DNA of 64,000 bases from VAZQ01 sp963758945 (GTDB taxonomy: Bacteria; Pseudomonadota; Alphaproteobacteria; Rhizobiales; Xanthobacteraceae), in NCBI GenBank assembly GCA_963758945.1, contig CAVWXY010000020.1, positions 248,001-312,000 on the forward strand. Reading direction: 5' to 3'. Position numbers and translations under genes: made by a program. Positions 51,676-60,032 of the stretch are shown piece after piece. Below the pieces are notes generated by a model that was not told the origin of the DNA, made no database searches, and was given only the letters and a program-made list of their open reading frames with translations. Each line of letters starts with the position of its first letter. The first letter of the stretch is position 1.

Positions 51676-51699
51676 AGCGGAGAGCACAATCTCTCCGCT
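51676..51699. terminator. Small hairpin upstream of a REP-like pair
   Basis: AGCGGAGAG, loop CACAAT, CTCTCCGCT (9-bp perfect stem). It lies about 150 bases downstream of the YbjN-like gene on the minus strand and adjoins a REP-like pair. No U-tract, so a terminator role is tentative. Confidence 0.45.
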
Positions 51700-51815
51700 G
51701 TCATCCCCGCGAAAGCGGGCATCCAGTAGCGCGTGAACGCGCGATTCGAGGCCGAAGCCGTGCCTCTCGCTCGGTCCGGCGATTACTGGATCGTCCGCTT
51801 TCGCGGACGATGACA
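51700..51815. repeat. REP-like inverted pair, TGTCATCC family
   Basis: Left unit TGTCATCCCCGCGAAAGC with GGGCATCCAGTA; right unit TTACTGGAT with CGTCCGCTTTCGCGGACGATGACA. Outer ends (TGTCATC and GATGACA) and inner CCAGTA/TTACTGG are inverted, as in a bacterial interspersed mosaic element. The same family recurs at 59.3 and 61.2 kb. Confidence 0.8.
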
Positions 51816-51846
51816 ACCGATGGCCGTTAAGTTAGCGCCCACGGGG

Positions 51847-52347
51847 CTACGCCTGGCCCTGGGTCTCGAACATGGCGGCGTCGAGCGCCTCGCGCGCCGG
51901 CTTGCCCGCCCAGACCACGAACTGGAAGGCGGGGAAATAGCGCTCGCAAGCATCGAGCGCCGTGGCGAGCAGCGCCTCGCATTGCCGACCGGTGGCCTCG
52001 ACGCCGCCGACCAGCACCAGCGCGTGGCGGTACATGACGAGGCCGTCCTGGCTCCAGAGGTCGAAATGCCCGACCCACATCTGCTCGTTGATCAGCGAGA
52101 TGAGCTGCTGCACCTCGCTGCGGCGGCGCTCCGGCACCTTCAGCTCGAAGGCGCAGGCGAGGTGCAGCGCCTCGATATCGAACATCCAGGTGTAGGAGAC
52201 CTGGTAGTCGGTCCATTTCCCGGTCACCAGAATGGTGATCTCGTCCTCGCCCGCGCGCTCGAACGACCAGCCATTCGTTGCGGCCACTCCCTCGACCACC
52301 TCGAGGGGGTTGGCCAGAATCGGTTCGATAGCGTCGATGAGGGACAT
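51847..52347 (-). CDS. YbjN domain protein
   Basis: 166 residues from ATG 52347 with GGTGGAG upstream. YbjN-type fold features: DAIEPILANPLEVVEGVAAT, WTDYQVSYTWMFDIEALHLA, CAFELKVPERRRSEVQQLIS and INEQMWVGHFDLWSQDGLVM, then ACERYFPAFQFVVWAGKPAR. The YbjN/TY3-chaperone-like family is linked to stress, motility and secretion chaperones; here it is commonly found near proC in rhizobia. The exact role is unknown. Confidence 0.85.
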   Translation of the reverse strand: MSLIDAIEPILANPLEVVEGVAATNGWSFERAGEDEITILVTGKWTDYQVSYTWMFDIEALHLACAFELKVPERRRSEVQQLISLINEQMWVGHFDLWSQDGLVMYRHALVLVGGVEATGRQCEALLATALDACERYFPAFQFVVWAGKPAREALDAAMFETQGQA

Positions 52348-52621
52348 GCTCGTCTCCACCTTGCCGCTCTGACGTGGATGCGCACTCGCGCATGGCGCTG
52401 CTCACGCGGCCCCGGTGGAGCGCGTTGACCGCTCCGGGGCGAATCACTTGGTGAGTCGAATATAACCGCTTTGATTCCAGTGACTAAAGTGCAATCACGG
52501 GGGGCGGCGGCCACCTGTTCGTGGATATCTCGCCGGGCGGGAGTCGTTTCTCCACAGGTTCCGCCGGCCGCGGACGGATCACAGCGGCGGCGGACGGAAC
52601 TTTACGTCCTCTTGTCCGCTC

Positions 52622-53575
52622 TCAGTCGAACAGGCTCGAAACCGACTCCTCGGCGGCGGTGCGGCCGATGGCCTCGCCGATCAGGCTGGCGACCGAGAGC
52701 GTGCGGATATTGCGCGCGACGTTGACCGCCTCGGTGGGCTGGATCGAGTCGGTGATGACCAGCTCCTTGAGCCGCGACGCGGTGATGCGGGCGACCGCGC
52801 CGCCCGACAGCACGCCGTGGGTAATATAGGCGTAGACTTCGGTGGCCCCTTTCTCCAACAGCGCATCGGCGGCGTTGACCACGGTGCCGCCGGAATCGAT
52901 GATGTCGTCGACGAGGATGCAGGTATAGCCCTCGACCTCGCCGATCACGTTCATCACCTCGGATTCGCCGGCGCGCTCGCGCCGCTTGTCGACGATCGCA
53001 AGCGGTGCATTGATGCGCTTGGCCAGTCCGCGTGCGCGGCCGACGCCGCCGACATCGGGCGAAACCACCATCACCTTGCCGATGTCGAAACGCTCCTTGA
53101 TGTCACGCACCATCATCGGCGCGGCGTAGAGATTGTCGGTCGGGATATCGAAGAAGCCCTGGATCTGGCCGGCGTGGAGGTCGAGCGTCATCACCCGGTC
53201 GGCGCCGGCGCGGGTAATCAGGTTGGCCACCAGCTTGGCCGAGATCGGCGTACGCGGCCCCGGTTTGCGGTCCTGCCGCGCGTAGCCGAAATAGGGGATG
53301 ACGGCGGTCACCCGCCGTCCCGACGCGCGGCGCAGCGCATCGATGATGATGAGCAATTCCATCAGGTGGTCGTTGGCCGGAAACGACGTCGACTGCAGGA
53401 CGAAAACGTCCGCGCCGCGGACGTTTTCCTGGATCTCGACGAAGATCTCCATGTCGGCGAAGCGGCGCACGACCGCCTTGGTCAGGGGCGTGGCGAGGTA
53501 GGCGGCGATCGCGTCCGCCAGCGCGGGATTGGAGTTGCCGGCGACCAGCTTGATCGCTCCATTATTGGGCCGCAT
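52622..53575 (-). CDS. prs: Ribose-phosphate pyrophosphokinase
   Basis: 317 residues from ATG 53575 with AGGAGA upstream. Landmarks: KLVAGNSNPALADAIAAYL, ADMEIFVEIQENVRGADVFV, VIPYFGYARQDRKPGPRTPI, VMTLDLHAGQIQGFFDIPTD, DKRRERAGESEV and the PRPP loop CILVDDIIDSGGTVVNAA. It makes PRPP for nucleotide, His and Trp synthesis. The ribosome site (53582-53587) touches the border of a bipartite palindromic element that fills the leader, so the leader structure may influence expression. Confidence 0.97.
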   Translation of the reverse strand: MRPNNGAIKLVAGNSNPALADAIAAYLATPLTKAVVRRFADMEIFVEIQENVRGADVFVLQSTSFPANDHLMELLIIIDALRRASGRRVTAVIPYFGYARQDRKPGPRTPISAKLVANLITRAGADRVMTLDLHAGQIQGFFDIPTDNLYAAPMMVRDIKERFDIGKVMVVSPDVGGVGRARGLAKRINAPLAIVDKRRERAGESEVMNVIGEVEGYTCILVDDIIDSGGTVVNAADALLEKGATEVYAYITHGVLSGGAVARITASRLKELVITDSIQPTEAVNVARNIRTLSVASLIGEAIGRTAAEESVSSLFD

Positions 53576-53585
53576 CCGCTGTCTC

Positions 53586-53752
53586 CTGGCGTCCCGGTTC
53601 CGACGTTCGTATCCCTTTGCGGCACGCACTCATACGAACGTCGGAACCAAAGGGACACTAGCGACTATCTGATTCTGGTGTGGCTTTGGATTTGACGTTC
53701 CTACGAAGGACTCGCGGCAACGCTGGTAGGAACGTCAAATCCGCCACACCAG
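53586..53752. repeat. Bipartite palindromic element, complete copy
   Basis: Palindrome 1 (53586-53661): perfect 17-bp arms GGTTCCGACGTTCGTAT / ATACGAACGTCGGAACC, outer GTCCC / GGGAC with an extra AAA in the right arm only. Linker CGACTATCTGATT (53662-53674, 13 nt) between CTAG and CTGG. Palindrome 2 (53675-53752): GTGGC-TTT-GGATTTGACGTTC in the left arm and GTGGC-GGATTTGACGTTC reversed on the right. The two palindromes differ in sequence yet share arm length, loop size and the three-base asymmetry. Confidence 0.9.
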
Positions 53753-53843
53753 CGAGTCCTGCCCGCTTGCGGCGCCCTGATAACAAGGAGGTGCCGAGGC
53801 TGGCAATATGACCGCCGACCGGCGCGAGTCTTGTCCCGAAGAT

Positions 53844-54569
53844 TCAGCCGATCCCGGGGCCGGCGGCGGTGGGCCGCCGGCGCGGAAGCGGGATCGCGCC
53901 CGGCGGCAATGGGACGGCCGTATCGGCTACCGCCTCGGTCCGCGCCGGCTCGCGGCGCAGGATACGGAAAATGCCCGAAGCCTCCGGGGCCCAGTCGTCG
54001 AGCGCGCCCAGCAGCGAGGCCGCCGGTTGCGGCGGCGGGGGAGGCGCGAAAGCAGGTGCCGCCGGCGGCCTGACGGTGCCCAAGAAAGCGGCGAGCTGCT
54101 CGGCGCCAGCGCGAGCGATGCGGCGCAGAACCTGATCGTCGAGTTGCTCCCACCGGCCCCCGGCGGTCTTTTGCTCGCCGGCGAGGCGGACGGCGCGCCG
54201 CTGGTCGGCGCCGTAGACGTCCAGCGCCCAAGTCACCGAAGTCACTGACGCGGTTTCCTCGGCCGCTTGCACGGCGAGATAGCCCCGCAACCGGTAATTG
54301 GCCTTGCTCGGCGCCACCATGGCGATCTGGCGGGCGGCCGCCTCGTCCTTCAGCGCGTCGACGAACCTGTGGACGACGGCCGAGGGTGCCCCGTCGACCA
54401 ATTCGATGGCGACTGCCGCGCGGCTCGTGTCGGTGAGATCGGCGATCTGGCCGGCATTGACACAGGCGGATACCGCCAGCCCCGAGAGGAGGACGGCGAT
54501 GCGGCCAAAATACCGCGCACTGCCCGCCGTCGCCGCTTCGGCGGCGCACCGGCCCGATCCACTCTGCAT
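53844..54569 (-). CDS. Putative lipoprotein of unknown function
   Basis: 241 residues from ATG 54569. A hydrophobic N-terminal stretch ends in a lipobox-like LSGLAVSAC (Cys about residue 35), so export and lipidation are likely. It continues with a small domain (VAIELVDGAPSAVVHRFVDA; NYRLRGYLAVQAAEETASVT; TWALDVYGADQRRAVRLAGE) and ends in a Pro/Ala-rich tail. It has no recognised domain. It is downstream of pgeF on the minus strand and probably co-transcribed with it. Confidence 0.72.
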   Translation of the reverse strand: MQSGSGRCAAEAATAGSARYFGRIAVLLSGLAVSACVNAGQIADLTDTSRAAVAIELVDGAPSAVVHRFVDALKDEAAARQIAMVAPSKANYRLRGYLAVQAAEETASVTSVTWALDVYGADQRRAVRLAGEQKTAGGRWEQLDDQVLRRIARAGAEQLAAFLGTVRPPAAPAFAPPPPPQPAASLLGALDDWAPEASGIFRILRREPARTEAVADTAVPLPPGAIPLPRRRPTAAGPGIG

Positions 54570-54695
54570 CGGCTTCCCCACGAGGCCCGGCGATCGGCGT
54601 TGATGTTTCTGCCCGCGAGCGTGCGGGCCGCCGAACCTCGCTCCGAATGGAACACGAGTTGCGCAACCGGTCCAGGCCCGGTCGGCGCGGGCGCG

Positions 54696-55463
54696 CTAAT
54701 TTGCCAGCGCTATGGCATTGATGTGACGCCCGTAGTCCGGCTCGCGGCGGTGCGTCGACCGGCGGTAGCTGAAGAACCGCGTTGCGTCGGCATAGGTGCA
54801 ATGGCCGAGGTCCTCAATACGCGCGATGCCGGCGGCGGCGAGACGGGCGGCGACATAGCCGGCGAGATCGAACAGCGCATGGTCGGGCCGGGAGGCGGGA
54901 CTGAAAAAGCGTTCGTTCCCCCGGTCCTCGGTCCGGAAACGGGCCACGAATTCCGGGCCGACCTCGTAATTGGCCTGGCGAATCATCGGCCCGAGCGCGG
55001 CCACCGTGCGGTCGCGCTCGGCCCCGCAGCGCTCCATGGCGGCGACGGTGGCCTCGAGCACGCCGGTCGCGGCGCCGCGCCAGCCGGCATGAGCGGCGGC
55101 GATGACGCCGGCGCTTGCATCCGCGAGCAGCACCGGGCCGCAATCTGCCGTGGTGACGCCGATCGCCAGGCCCGGCACGCGGGTCACAATGGCGTCGGCG
55201 CGAGGACGCTGCTGCGGATCCCACGGCCGCTCGACCGTGACCACGTCGGGCGAATGGATCTGGTAGGCGGTCAGGAGGCGGTCGGCCGGCACCCCGAGCG
55301 CCGCCGCCATGCGGGCGCGGTTCTCCGCCACCCTGGCGGGCGCGTCGTCGGACCCGGGTCCGCCGTTGAGGCTCGTATAGACGCCGCCGGACACCCCCCC
55401 TTCGCGCGTGAAGAAGGCGTGGCGGATGCCGTCGAGCGCGGCGAGCGAGGCGGCCTGCAGCAT
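54696..55463 (-). CDS. pgeF: Purine nucleoside phosphorylase / multicopper polyphenol oxidase-fold protein (YfiH/PgeF)
   Basis: 255 residues from ATG 55463. DUF152/YfiH hallmarks: AFFTREGGVSGGVYTSLNGG, YQIHSPDVVTVERPW, VTTADCGPVLLADASAGVI, AAAHAGWRGAATGVLEATVA and HCTYADATRFFSYRRSTHRR. The His and Cys in these segments form the metal site. The family includes peptidoglycan editing factor and adenosine/inosine phosphorylase activities. It follows the methyltransferase gene in the order usual for rhizobia. Confidence 0.93.
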   Translation of the reverse strand: MLQAASLAALDGIRHAFFTREGGVSGGVYTSLNGGPGSDDAPARVAENRARMAAALGVPADRLLTAYQIHSPDVVTVERPWDPQQRPRADAIVTRVPGLAIGVTTADCGPVLLADASAGVIAAAHAGWRGAATGVLEATVAAMERCGAERDRTVAALGPMIRQANYEVGPEFVARFRTEDRGNERFFSPASRPDHALFDLAGYVAARLAAAGIARIEDLGHCTYADATRFFSYRRSTHRREPDYGRHINAIALAN

Positions 55464-55574
55464 GCGCCTCTCATGCCCGGTTTTCGCCGGCGCTGACAAG
55501 CTCGTGCCCCGAATCCGAGGCTCGCGCACGCCGTGCGGGCCAGGCGATCGCGCATGTCGGGTTCAAAAGAGGTA

Positions 55575-55674
55575 CTGGAATCATAGATTTGCCGCTGTCC
55601 CCATCATTCCGAAGTTCCGACGTCTGAGCCTGCCACGAGCGCCGGCGACTTTCGCAATCGAACCATCAGCCGGC
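55575..55674. repeat. Degenerate bipartite palindromic element, linker plus palindrome 1
   Basis: CTGG (55575), 13-nt linker AATCATAGATTTG (55579-55591), then a palindrome starting CCGCTGTCCCCATCATTCCG, clearly matching palindrome 1 of the 58.3-kb copy (CCAGTGTCCCGTTGATTCCG). The right arm is eroded. It lies between the methyltransferase stop (55679) and the pgeF start. Confidence 0.65.
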
Positions 55675-55678
55675 CCGC

Positions 55679-56785
55679 TCAGGTTTCGAACGCGGGCAGG
55701 GCCTCGAGCCTCGGGCTCGACAAGGCGACCGCCTTGATCAGCCGGCCCATTCCGGTGCGGCTCTCGTCGGTGAGGCGTGCGAGCGCCGCATCGATCGTGC
55801 CCGCATATTCGGGAGGCGCGCCGGCCTTCAGCGCCGCCGCCCTCGACCGAATGCCGAGCCGGCGCAGCAGCACGGCCTGGGTCACCGGCCCGTGCACGCG
55901 CGCGCCCATGCCTTCGGCCGCCTGCGCCAGCGCCTGAAAATCCACATGCGCCGTGAGATCGGCCTCGCCCGGCGTCAGCAACGGCTCGACGAAGCGATGG
56001 CCGCCGATGGCCTGCAGCGTCTCGCCGATGGCGGTCTCGAGATGCCCGTAATCGATGATCAGGGCCGCGCCGCCGAAGCGCGCGATGCGCCGGCCGAGCT
56101 CCAGCGCCATGCGGTCGGAGCGCCACTCGAAAATCTCGCCGATCTCCGCCGCGCGCAGCGTACCGGGCAAGAGCTTGTCGAACAGCGGGATCGGATCGCG
56201 AGCGATGCCGAATTGGAGCGCGTCGTCGTCGCCGATCTCGACCACACGCTCGTGCCAGCCGTCGGCGCACATGACGGCCTGATGCACGGGCAGCGCGTCG
56301 AAGAACTCGTTGGCGAGAACGAGCAGCGCTCCATCCGGCACGTCGTCGATCGATCGATGCCATGTCACCGGGACGTCGGCCGCGGCCAGCGCCTGACGCT
56401 GCAGCCGTTCGAGCCGCGGGCTGACCTCGACCACGTGCAGCGCGATGGCGGCGCGGAATGTCGGCATCACCTTTGCCGCCCGCAGCGCGTCGACCATCAT
56501 GGTGCCGCGGCCGGGTCCGAGCTCCACCAGGCGGATGGTGGCGGGCGATTCCATCGCCCGCCAAACGGCAGCCGCCCACAGACCGATGAGCTCGCCGAAC
56601 ATCTGGCTGATCTCCGGCGCGGTGATGAAGTCGCCGGCGGCGCCGAGCGGATCGCGCGTCGCGTAGTAGCCGTGCTCGGGATGAGTAAGGCAGAGCTCCA
56701 TGTAGTTCGCGACCGCCATCGGGCCGCCGACCGCGATGCGGCGGCGAATCTCGGCCTCGAGCGGGAAAATATCGTGCGCCATCAT
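55679..56785 (-). CDS. Class I SAM-dependent methyltransferase (NDUFAF7/MidA-like)
   Basis: 368 residues, start ATG overlapping the lgt stop (ATGA). Features: IAVGGPMAVANYMELCLTHP, HGYYATRDPLGAAGDFITAP, EISQMFGELIGLWAAAVW, SAM motif LVELGPGRGTMMVDALR and LLVLANEFFDALPVHQAV. This is DUF185, the family of human NDUFAF7, a complex I assembly arginine methyltransferase. It is translationally coupled to lgt. Bacterial substrate unproven. Confidence 0.92.
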   Translation of the reverse strand: MMAHDIFPLEAEIRRRIAVGGPMAVANYMELCLTHPEHGYYATRDPLGAAGDFITAPEISQMFGELIGLWAAAVWRAMESPATIRLVELGPGRGTMMVDALRAAKVMPTFRAAIALHVVEVSPRLERLQRQALAAADVPVTWHRSIDDVPDGALLVLANEFFDALPVHQAVMCADGWHERVVEIGDDDALQFGIARDPIPLFDKLLPGTLRAAEIGEIFEWRSDRMALELGRRIARFGGAALIIDYGHLETAIGETLQAIGGHRFVEPLLTPGEADLTAHVDFQALAQAAEGMGARVHGPVTQAVLLRRLGIRSRAAALKAGAPPEYAGTIDAALARLTDESRTGMGRLIKAVALSSPRLEALPAFET

Positions 56786-57606
56786 GTCCGCCGTGTCGGC
56801 TCTCGTCGCAGCGCCATTGCCATCAGCACGATGCCGGCCAAGATCAACGGGATCGAGAGCAGCGTTCCCATGGTCAGGCCGCCCCAGAGGAAGCCGAGCT
56901 GCGGATCGGGCTCGCGGAAATGCTCGCAGATCGATCGCGCGATACCATAGCCGAAGCTGAACGCGCCGAGGACCAGGCCCGGGCGCCTGAGCGCGCCGGC
57001 GCGGATCAGCGCGGCCAGCGCCACGAACAGAACGAGCCCTTCCAGCGTCGCCTCGTAGAGCTGGCTCGGATGGCGCGGCAGCGGTCCGCCGGTCGGAAAC
57101 ACCATGGCCCAGGGCACGTCGGTCGGGCGACCCCAGAGCTCGCCGTTGATGAAATTGGCGATGCGGCCGAGAAAGATCCCGATGGTACCGGCCGCGCAGG
57201 TGATGTCGCCGAGCGAAAGTATGGACAGGCCGCGGTGGCGCGCGAACAGGAGGACGGCGAGCACGCAGCCGAGAAAGCCGCCGTGGAACGACATGCCGCC
57301 TTTCCAGAGCTGGAAGCTCTCCAGCGGATGGGCGGCGAAATAGCCGGGATTGTAGAACAGCACGTAGCCGATGCGTCCACCCAGGATGATGCCGAGCGTG
57401 ACCCACAGCACGAAGTCGTCGTAGTCGTGCACCGTCATCGGCACCGGGCTCGCCCACAGCTCCTGCCGCCGGATGACCGCGCGGGCATAGAGCCAGCCCA
57501 GGAGGATGCCGACGATGTAGGCGAGGGCATACCAGCGAACGACCAAGGGCCCGAAGCTGATGAGCACGGGGTCGAAGGCGGGGAAGGGTATGGCGTAAAG
57601 CGGCAT
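56782..57606 (-). CDS. lgt: Prolipoprotein diacylglyceryl transferase
   Basis: 274 residues from ATG 57606, seven membrane helices. Family landmarks: VRWYALAYIVGILLGWLYAR, GGMSFHGGFLGCVLAVLLFA and the signature GRIANFINGELWGRPTDVPW, then HPSQLYEATLEGLVLF and GFGYGIARSICEHFREPD-like SFGYGIARSICEHF. It transfers the diacylglyceryl group from phosphatidylglycerol to the lipobox Cys, upstream of LspA. The upstream 273 bases are shared with the divergent UbiK-like gene and have no other feature. Confidence 0.96.
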   Translation of the reverse strand: MPLYAIPFPAFDPVLISFGPLVVRWYALAYIVGILLGWLYARAVIRRQELWASPVPMTVHDYDDFVLWVTLGIILGGRIGYVLFYNPGYFAAHPLESFQLWKGGMSFHGGFLGCVLAVLLFARHRGLSILSLGDITCAAGTIGIFLGRIANFINGELWGRPTDVPWAMVFPTGGPLPRHPSQLYEATLEGLVLFVALAALIRAGALRRPGLVLGAFSFGYGIARSICEHFREPDPQLGFLWGGLTMGTLLSIPLILAGIVLMAMALRREPTRRT

Positions 57607-57879
57607 CGGCGATTCGCACCACGCTCTGCGGGGGCCTGATGCGGGCAGGCGGCCGGCGGAGTCAAGCTGCCGCCCCCAAGACGGCCATGGCATCCCGTGC
57701 GCCGACCGGTCGAAATCGCCGGCAGCGATACGGTCGCGGCCTTCGCCGGGATTCGCCGTCGACGGATCGAGCCGCGAGAGTGGACGGTGGAGCTCGGCGC
57801 GCGACCGGGGCCTTGCGGGGCAAACGATCCGTCCCCATTGTTGGGGCAGGCACACGCATTTCGGACCCCAGGACCAGCG

Positions 57880-58143
57880 ATGACGCAGACCACCAACCGC
57901 TTCTTCGACGAGTTCGCGCGGCTGATGAACGATGCGGCGGGCGTCGCCTCGGGTGTGCGGCGCGAGTTTGAAACCGTGGTTCGCAACCAGGCCGACCGCA
58001 TCTTGCGCGATCTCGACGTGGTCAAGCGGGAGGAGTTCGAGGCGGTCAAGGAGATGGCGCGGCTGGCGCGCGAGGAAACCGAGGACCTGAAGGCGCGCGT
58101 GGCCGCGCTGGAAGCCAGGCGCGGACCCGGCGGGACGTCGTAA
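57880..58143 (+). CDS. UbiK/BMFP family accessory factor
   Basis: 87 residues from ATG 57880. The N-terminal amphipathic helix (RFFDEFARLMNDAAGVASGV) and C-terminal coiled coil (VVKREEFEAVKEMARLAREE followed by TEDLKARVAALEAR) are the YqiC/BMFP layout. In E. coli UbiK helps the ubiquinone biosynthesis complex under oxygen. It is divergent from lgt. Confidence 0.88.
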   Translation: MTQTTNRFFDEFARLMNDAAGVASGVRREFETVVRNQADRILRDLDVVKREEFEAVKEMARLAREETEDLKARVAALEARRGPGGTS

Positions 58144-58239
58144 CCGGCTGCGCAACCGTCGTTTTTGTCCCGGGCCCGCGCGGCGCCCGGATTCCTTGTC
58201 TTTCCCCATTGCGGTCGCTATAAGCGCGCCGACCGCAGG

Positions 58240-58405
58240 CTGGTGCGGTGGATTTGAAGTTCCTGTCATTGCGACCGCAAGCTCGCTTGGGAACTTCAAC
58301 TCCAAAACCGCACTAGAATCATTAAGTTGCCAGTGTCCCGTTGATTCCGAAGTTCGCATCAGAGGGTGCCGCGAGTGTTTGCGAATTTCGGAATCGGGAC
58401 ACTGG
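58240..58405. repeat. Bipartite palindromic element, complete copy in reverse order
   Basis: Palindrome 2 (58240-58316): CTGGTGCGGT-GGATTTGAAGTTCC on the left; the right arm reversed reads CTAGTGCGGT-TTT-GGAGTTGAAGTTCC, again with the extra TTT in one arm. Linker AATCATTAAGTTG (58317-58329, 13 nt). Palindrome 1 (58330-58405): CCAGTGTCCCG-TTG-ATTCCG on the left and, reversed, CCAGTGTCCCGATTCCG on the right. This is the reverse orientation of the 53.6-kb copy. It lies about 110 bases upstream of rplY. Confidence 0.88.
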
Positions 58406-58514
58406 TCCGACCGTCCGGATTGCGGCAAGGTCGCGGCCCCGACACCCCTGGAGGCATGCCGCGCGAGGTTTGGCCGCAGCTCGGCGGCCGTTTCGTTTGC
58501 ACGAGGATTTGCAC

Positions 58515-59246
58515 ATGGCGACCGTCAAAGAGCTGAAGGCGGCGGCGCGCTCGCGGGCCGGCAAGGGGGCCGCCCGGGCGGAGCGTCGAGCCGGCCGCGT
58601 ACCGGGCGTGATCTACGGCGACGGCAAGCCGCCGCTCAACGTCTCGGTCGATCACGCCGAGCTCAAGCAGCGCATCTATGCCGGCCGCTTCCTCACCACG
58701 GTCTACGATCTCGACGTCGACGGCGCCAAGCATCGCGTCATTCCGCGCGACTTCCAGCTCGACCCGGTGAAGGACCTGCCGGTGCACGTCGACTTCCTGC
58801 GGCTGGGCGAGGGCGCGCAAATCCGCGTGCGCATTCCGGTCCACGTCATGAACGCGGACCAGGCGCCGGGCATCAAACGCGGAGGCACCGTCAACATCGT
58901 CACCCACGCGGTCGAGGTGGTGTGCTCGCCCGATCACATCCCGGAGGCGATCGACGTCGATATTTCGGCCCTCGATATCAACTATTCGAAGCATCTCGAT
59001 GAGATCACGCTTCCGCCGAACGTGCGCGTGGTCGGCAAGTTCGATCAGACGCTGGTCACGATCGTGCCGCCGTCGGGTTATGCGGAGGAGATCAAGGCGG
59101 CTGCCGAGGCCGCTGCCGCCGCCGCTGCCGCCGCTGCTGCCGCGACCGAAGCCGGCGCTCCGGCCGAAGGCGCGGCGCCGGGCGCGGCGCCCGCCGCTCC
59201 GGCCGCCGCCGCCGCCACCGGCGCCCCCGCCGCGGAGAAGAAGTAA
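58515..59246 (+). CDS. rplY: 50S ribosomal protein L25/Ctc
   Basis: 243 residues from ATG 58515. N-terminal L25 domain: KELKAAARSRAGKGAARAER, GRVPGVIYGDGKPPLNVSVD, FLTTVYDLDVDGAKHRVIPR, DLPVHVDFLRLGEGAQIRV; the C-terminal TL5/Ctc domain (INYSKHLDEITLPPNVRVVG) is present, then a long Ala/Pro-rich tail (about residues 195-240) typical of alphaproteobacteria. It binds 5S rRNA. Transcribed with pth and ychF downstream, separated by a REP-like pair. Confidence 0.95.
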   Translation: MATVKELKAAARSRAGKGAARAERRAGRVPGVIYGDGKPPLNVSVDHAELKQRIYAGRFLTTVYDLDVDGAKHRVIPRDFQLDPVKDLPVHVDFLRLGEGAQIRVRIPVHVMNADQAPGIKRGGTVNIVTHAVEVVCSPDHIPEAIDVDISALDINYSKHLDEITLPPNVRVVGKFDQTLVTIVPPSGYAEEIKAAAEAAAAAAAAAAAATEAGAPAEGAAPGAAPAAPAAAAATGAPAAEKK

Positions 59247-59257
59247 CAAACCTCTAT

Positions 59258-59370
59258 TGTCATCGCCCGCGCAGGCGGGCGATCCAGTAACCGCCGGCGA
59301 TTCGAGAAGGGATCCGGCGTCGATCTCGCGATCCGAGGTTACTGGATGCCCGCCTTCGCGGGCATGACAG
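59258..59370. repeat. REP-like inverted pair, TGTCATCG family
   Basis: Left unit TGTCATCGCCCGCGCAGGCG ... GATCCAGTAACC, right unit GGTTACTGGATGCCCGCC ... GGGCATGACAG. The pair is a near-perfect mirror of outer ends with inner CCAGTAACC/GGTTACTGG, filling the gap between rplY and pth. Same family as 51.7 kb. Confidence 0.85.
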
Positions 59371-59385
59371 CACGGATATCCTCGC

Positions 59386-59997
59386 ATGCTGCTCTTCGTC
59401 GGGCTCGGCAATCCCGGTTCGCGCCATGCCGGCAACCGACACAATATCGGTTTCATGGTGGTTCAGGCGATCGCCCAGCGCCACGGCATCGGGCCGTGGC
59501 GGCGGCGTTTCCAAGGCGTCGCCGCCGATGGACCGCTGGGCGGCGAGCGCGTGCTGCTGCTGCTGCCCGGCACCTACATGAACGAGTCCGGCCGCGCGGT
59601 CGCGGAAGCCGCGCATTTCTACAAGCTCGGGCTGCCCGACATCGTCGTATTCCACGACGAGATCGACCTGGCGCCCGGCAAGGTGCGCGTCAAGACCGGG
59701 GGCGGAGTCGCCGGCCACAATGGACTGCGCTCGATCTCGGCGCATGTCGGCAACGACTACCGGCGCGTGCGCATCGGCGTCGGGCACCCCGGCGTGAAGG
59801 ACCTGGTGCACGCCCACGTGCTCGACGACTTCGCCAAGGACGAGCGGCCGTGGGTGGAGGCGCTGTCCGCCATCATCGCCGACAACGCCGACTTGCTGGC
59901 GCAAGGCCAAGACGCGAGCTTCCAGAACAAGGTGCATCTCGGCATGCAGGCGAAAGGTTTCCTCGACTCCAAGGAGACGGATCAAGGCGACGCGTGA
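59386..59997 (+). CDS. pth: Peptidyl-tRNA hydrolase
   Basis: 203 residues. LLFVGLGNPGSRHAGNRHNI with catalytic His20, LLLPGTYMNESGRAVAEAA, VVFHDEIDLAPGKVRVKTGG (catalytic Asp), GVAGHNGLRSISAHVGNDYR and VGIGHPG-type RIGVGHPGVKDLVHAHVLDD. It recycles peptidyl-tRNA released from stalled ribosomes. Together with the ribosome-rescue factor near 16 kb it covers rescue of stalled translation. It is followed by ychF after 35 bases. Confidence 0.96.
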   Translation: MLLFVGLGNPGSRHAGNRHNIGFMVVQAIAQRHGIGPWRRRFQGVAADGPLGGERVLLLLPGTYMNESGRAVAEAAHFYKLGLPDIVVFHDEIDLAPGKVRVKTGGGVAGHNGLRSISAHVGNDYRRVRIGVGHPGVKDLVHAHVLDDFAKDERPWVEALSAIIADNADLLAQGQDASFQNKVHLGMQAKGFLDSKETDQGDA

Positions 59998-60032
59998 TCG
60001 TCCCCCGACCGCAAATCGACACGAGAGACTTC

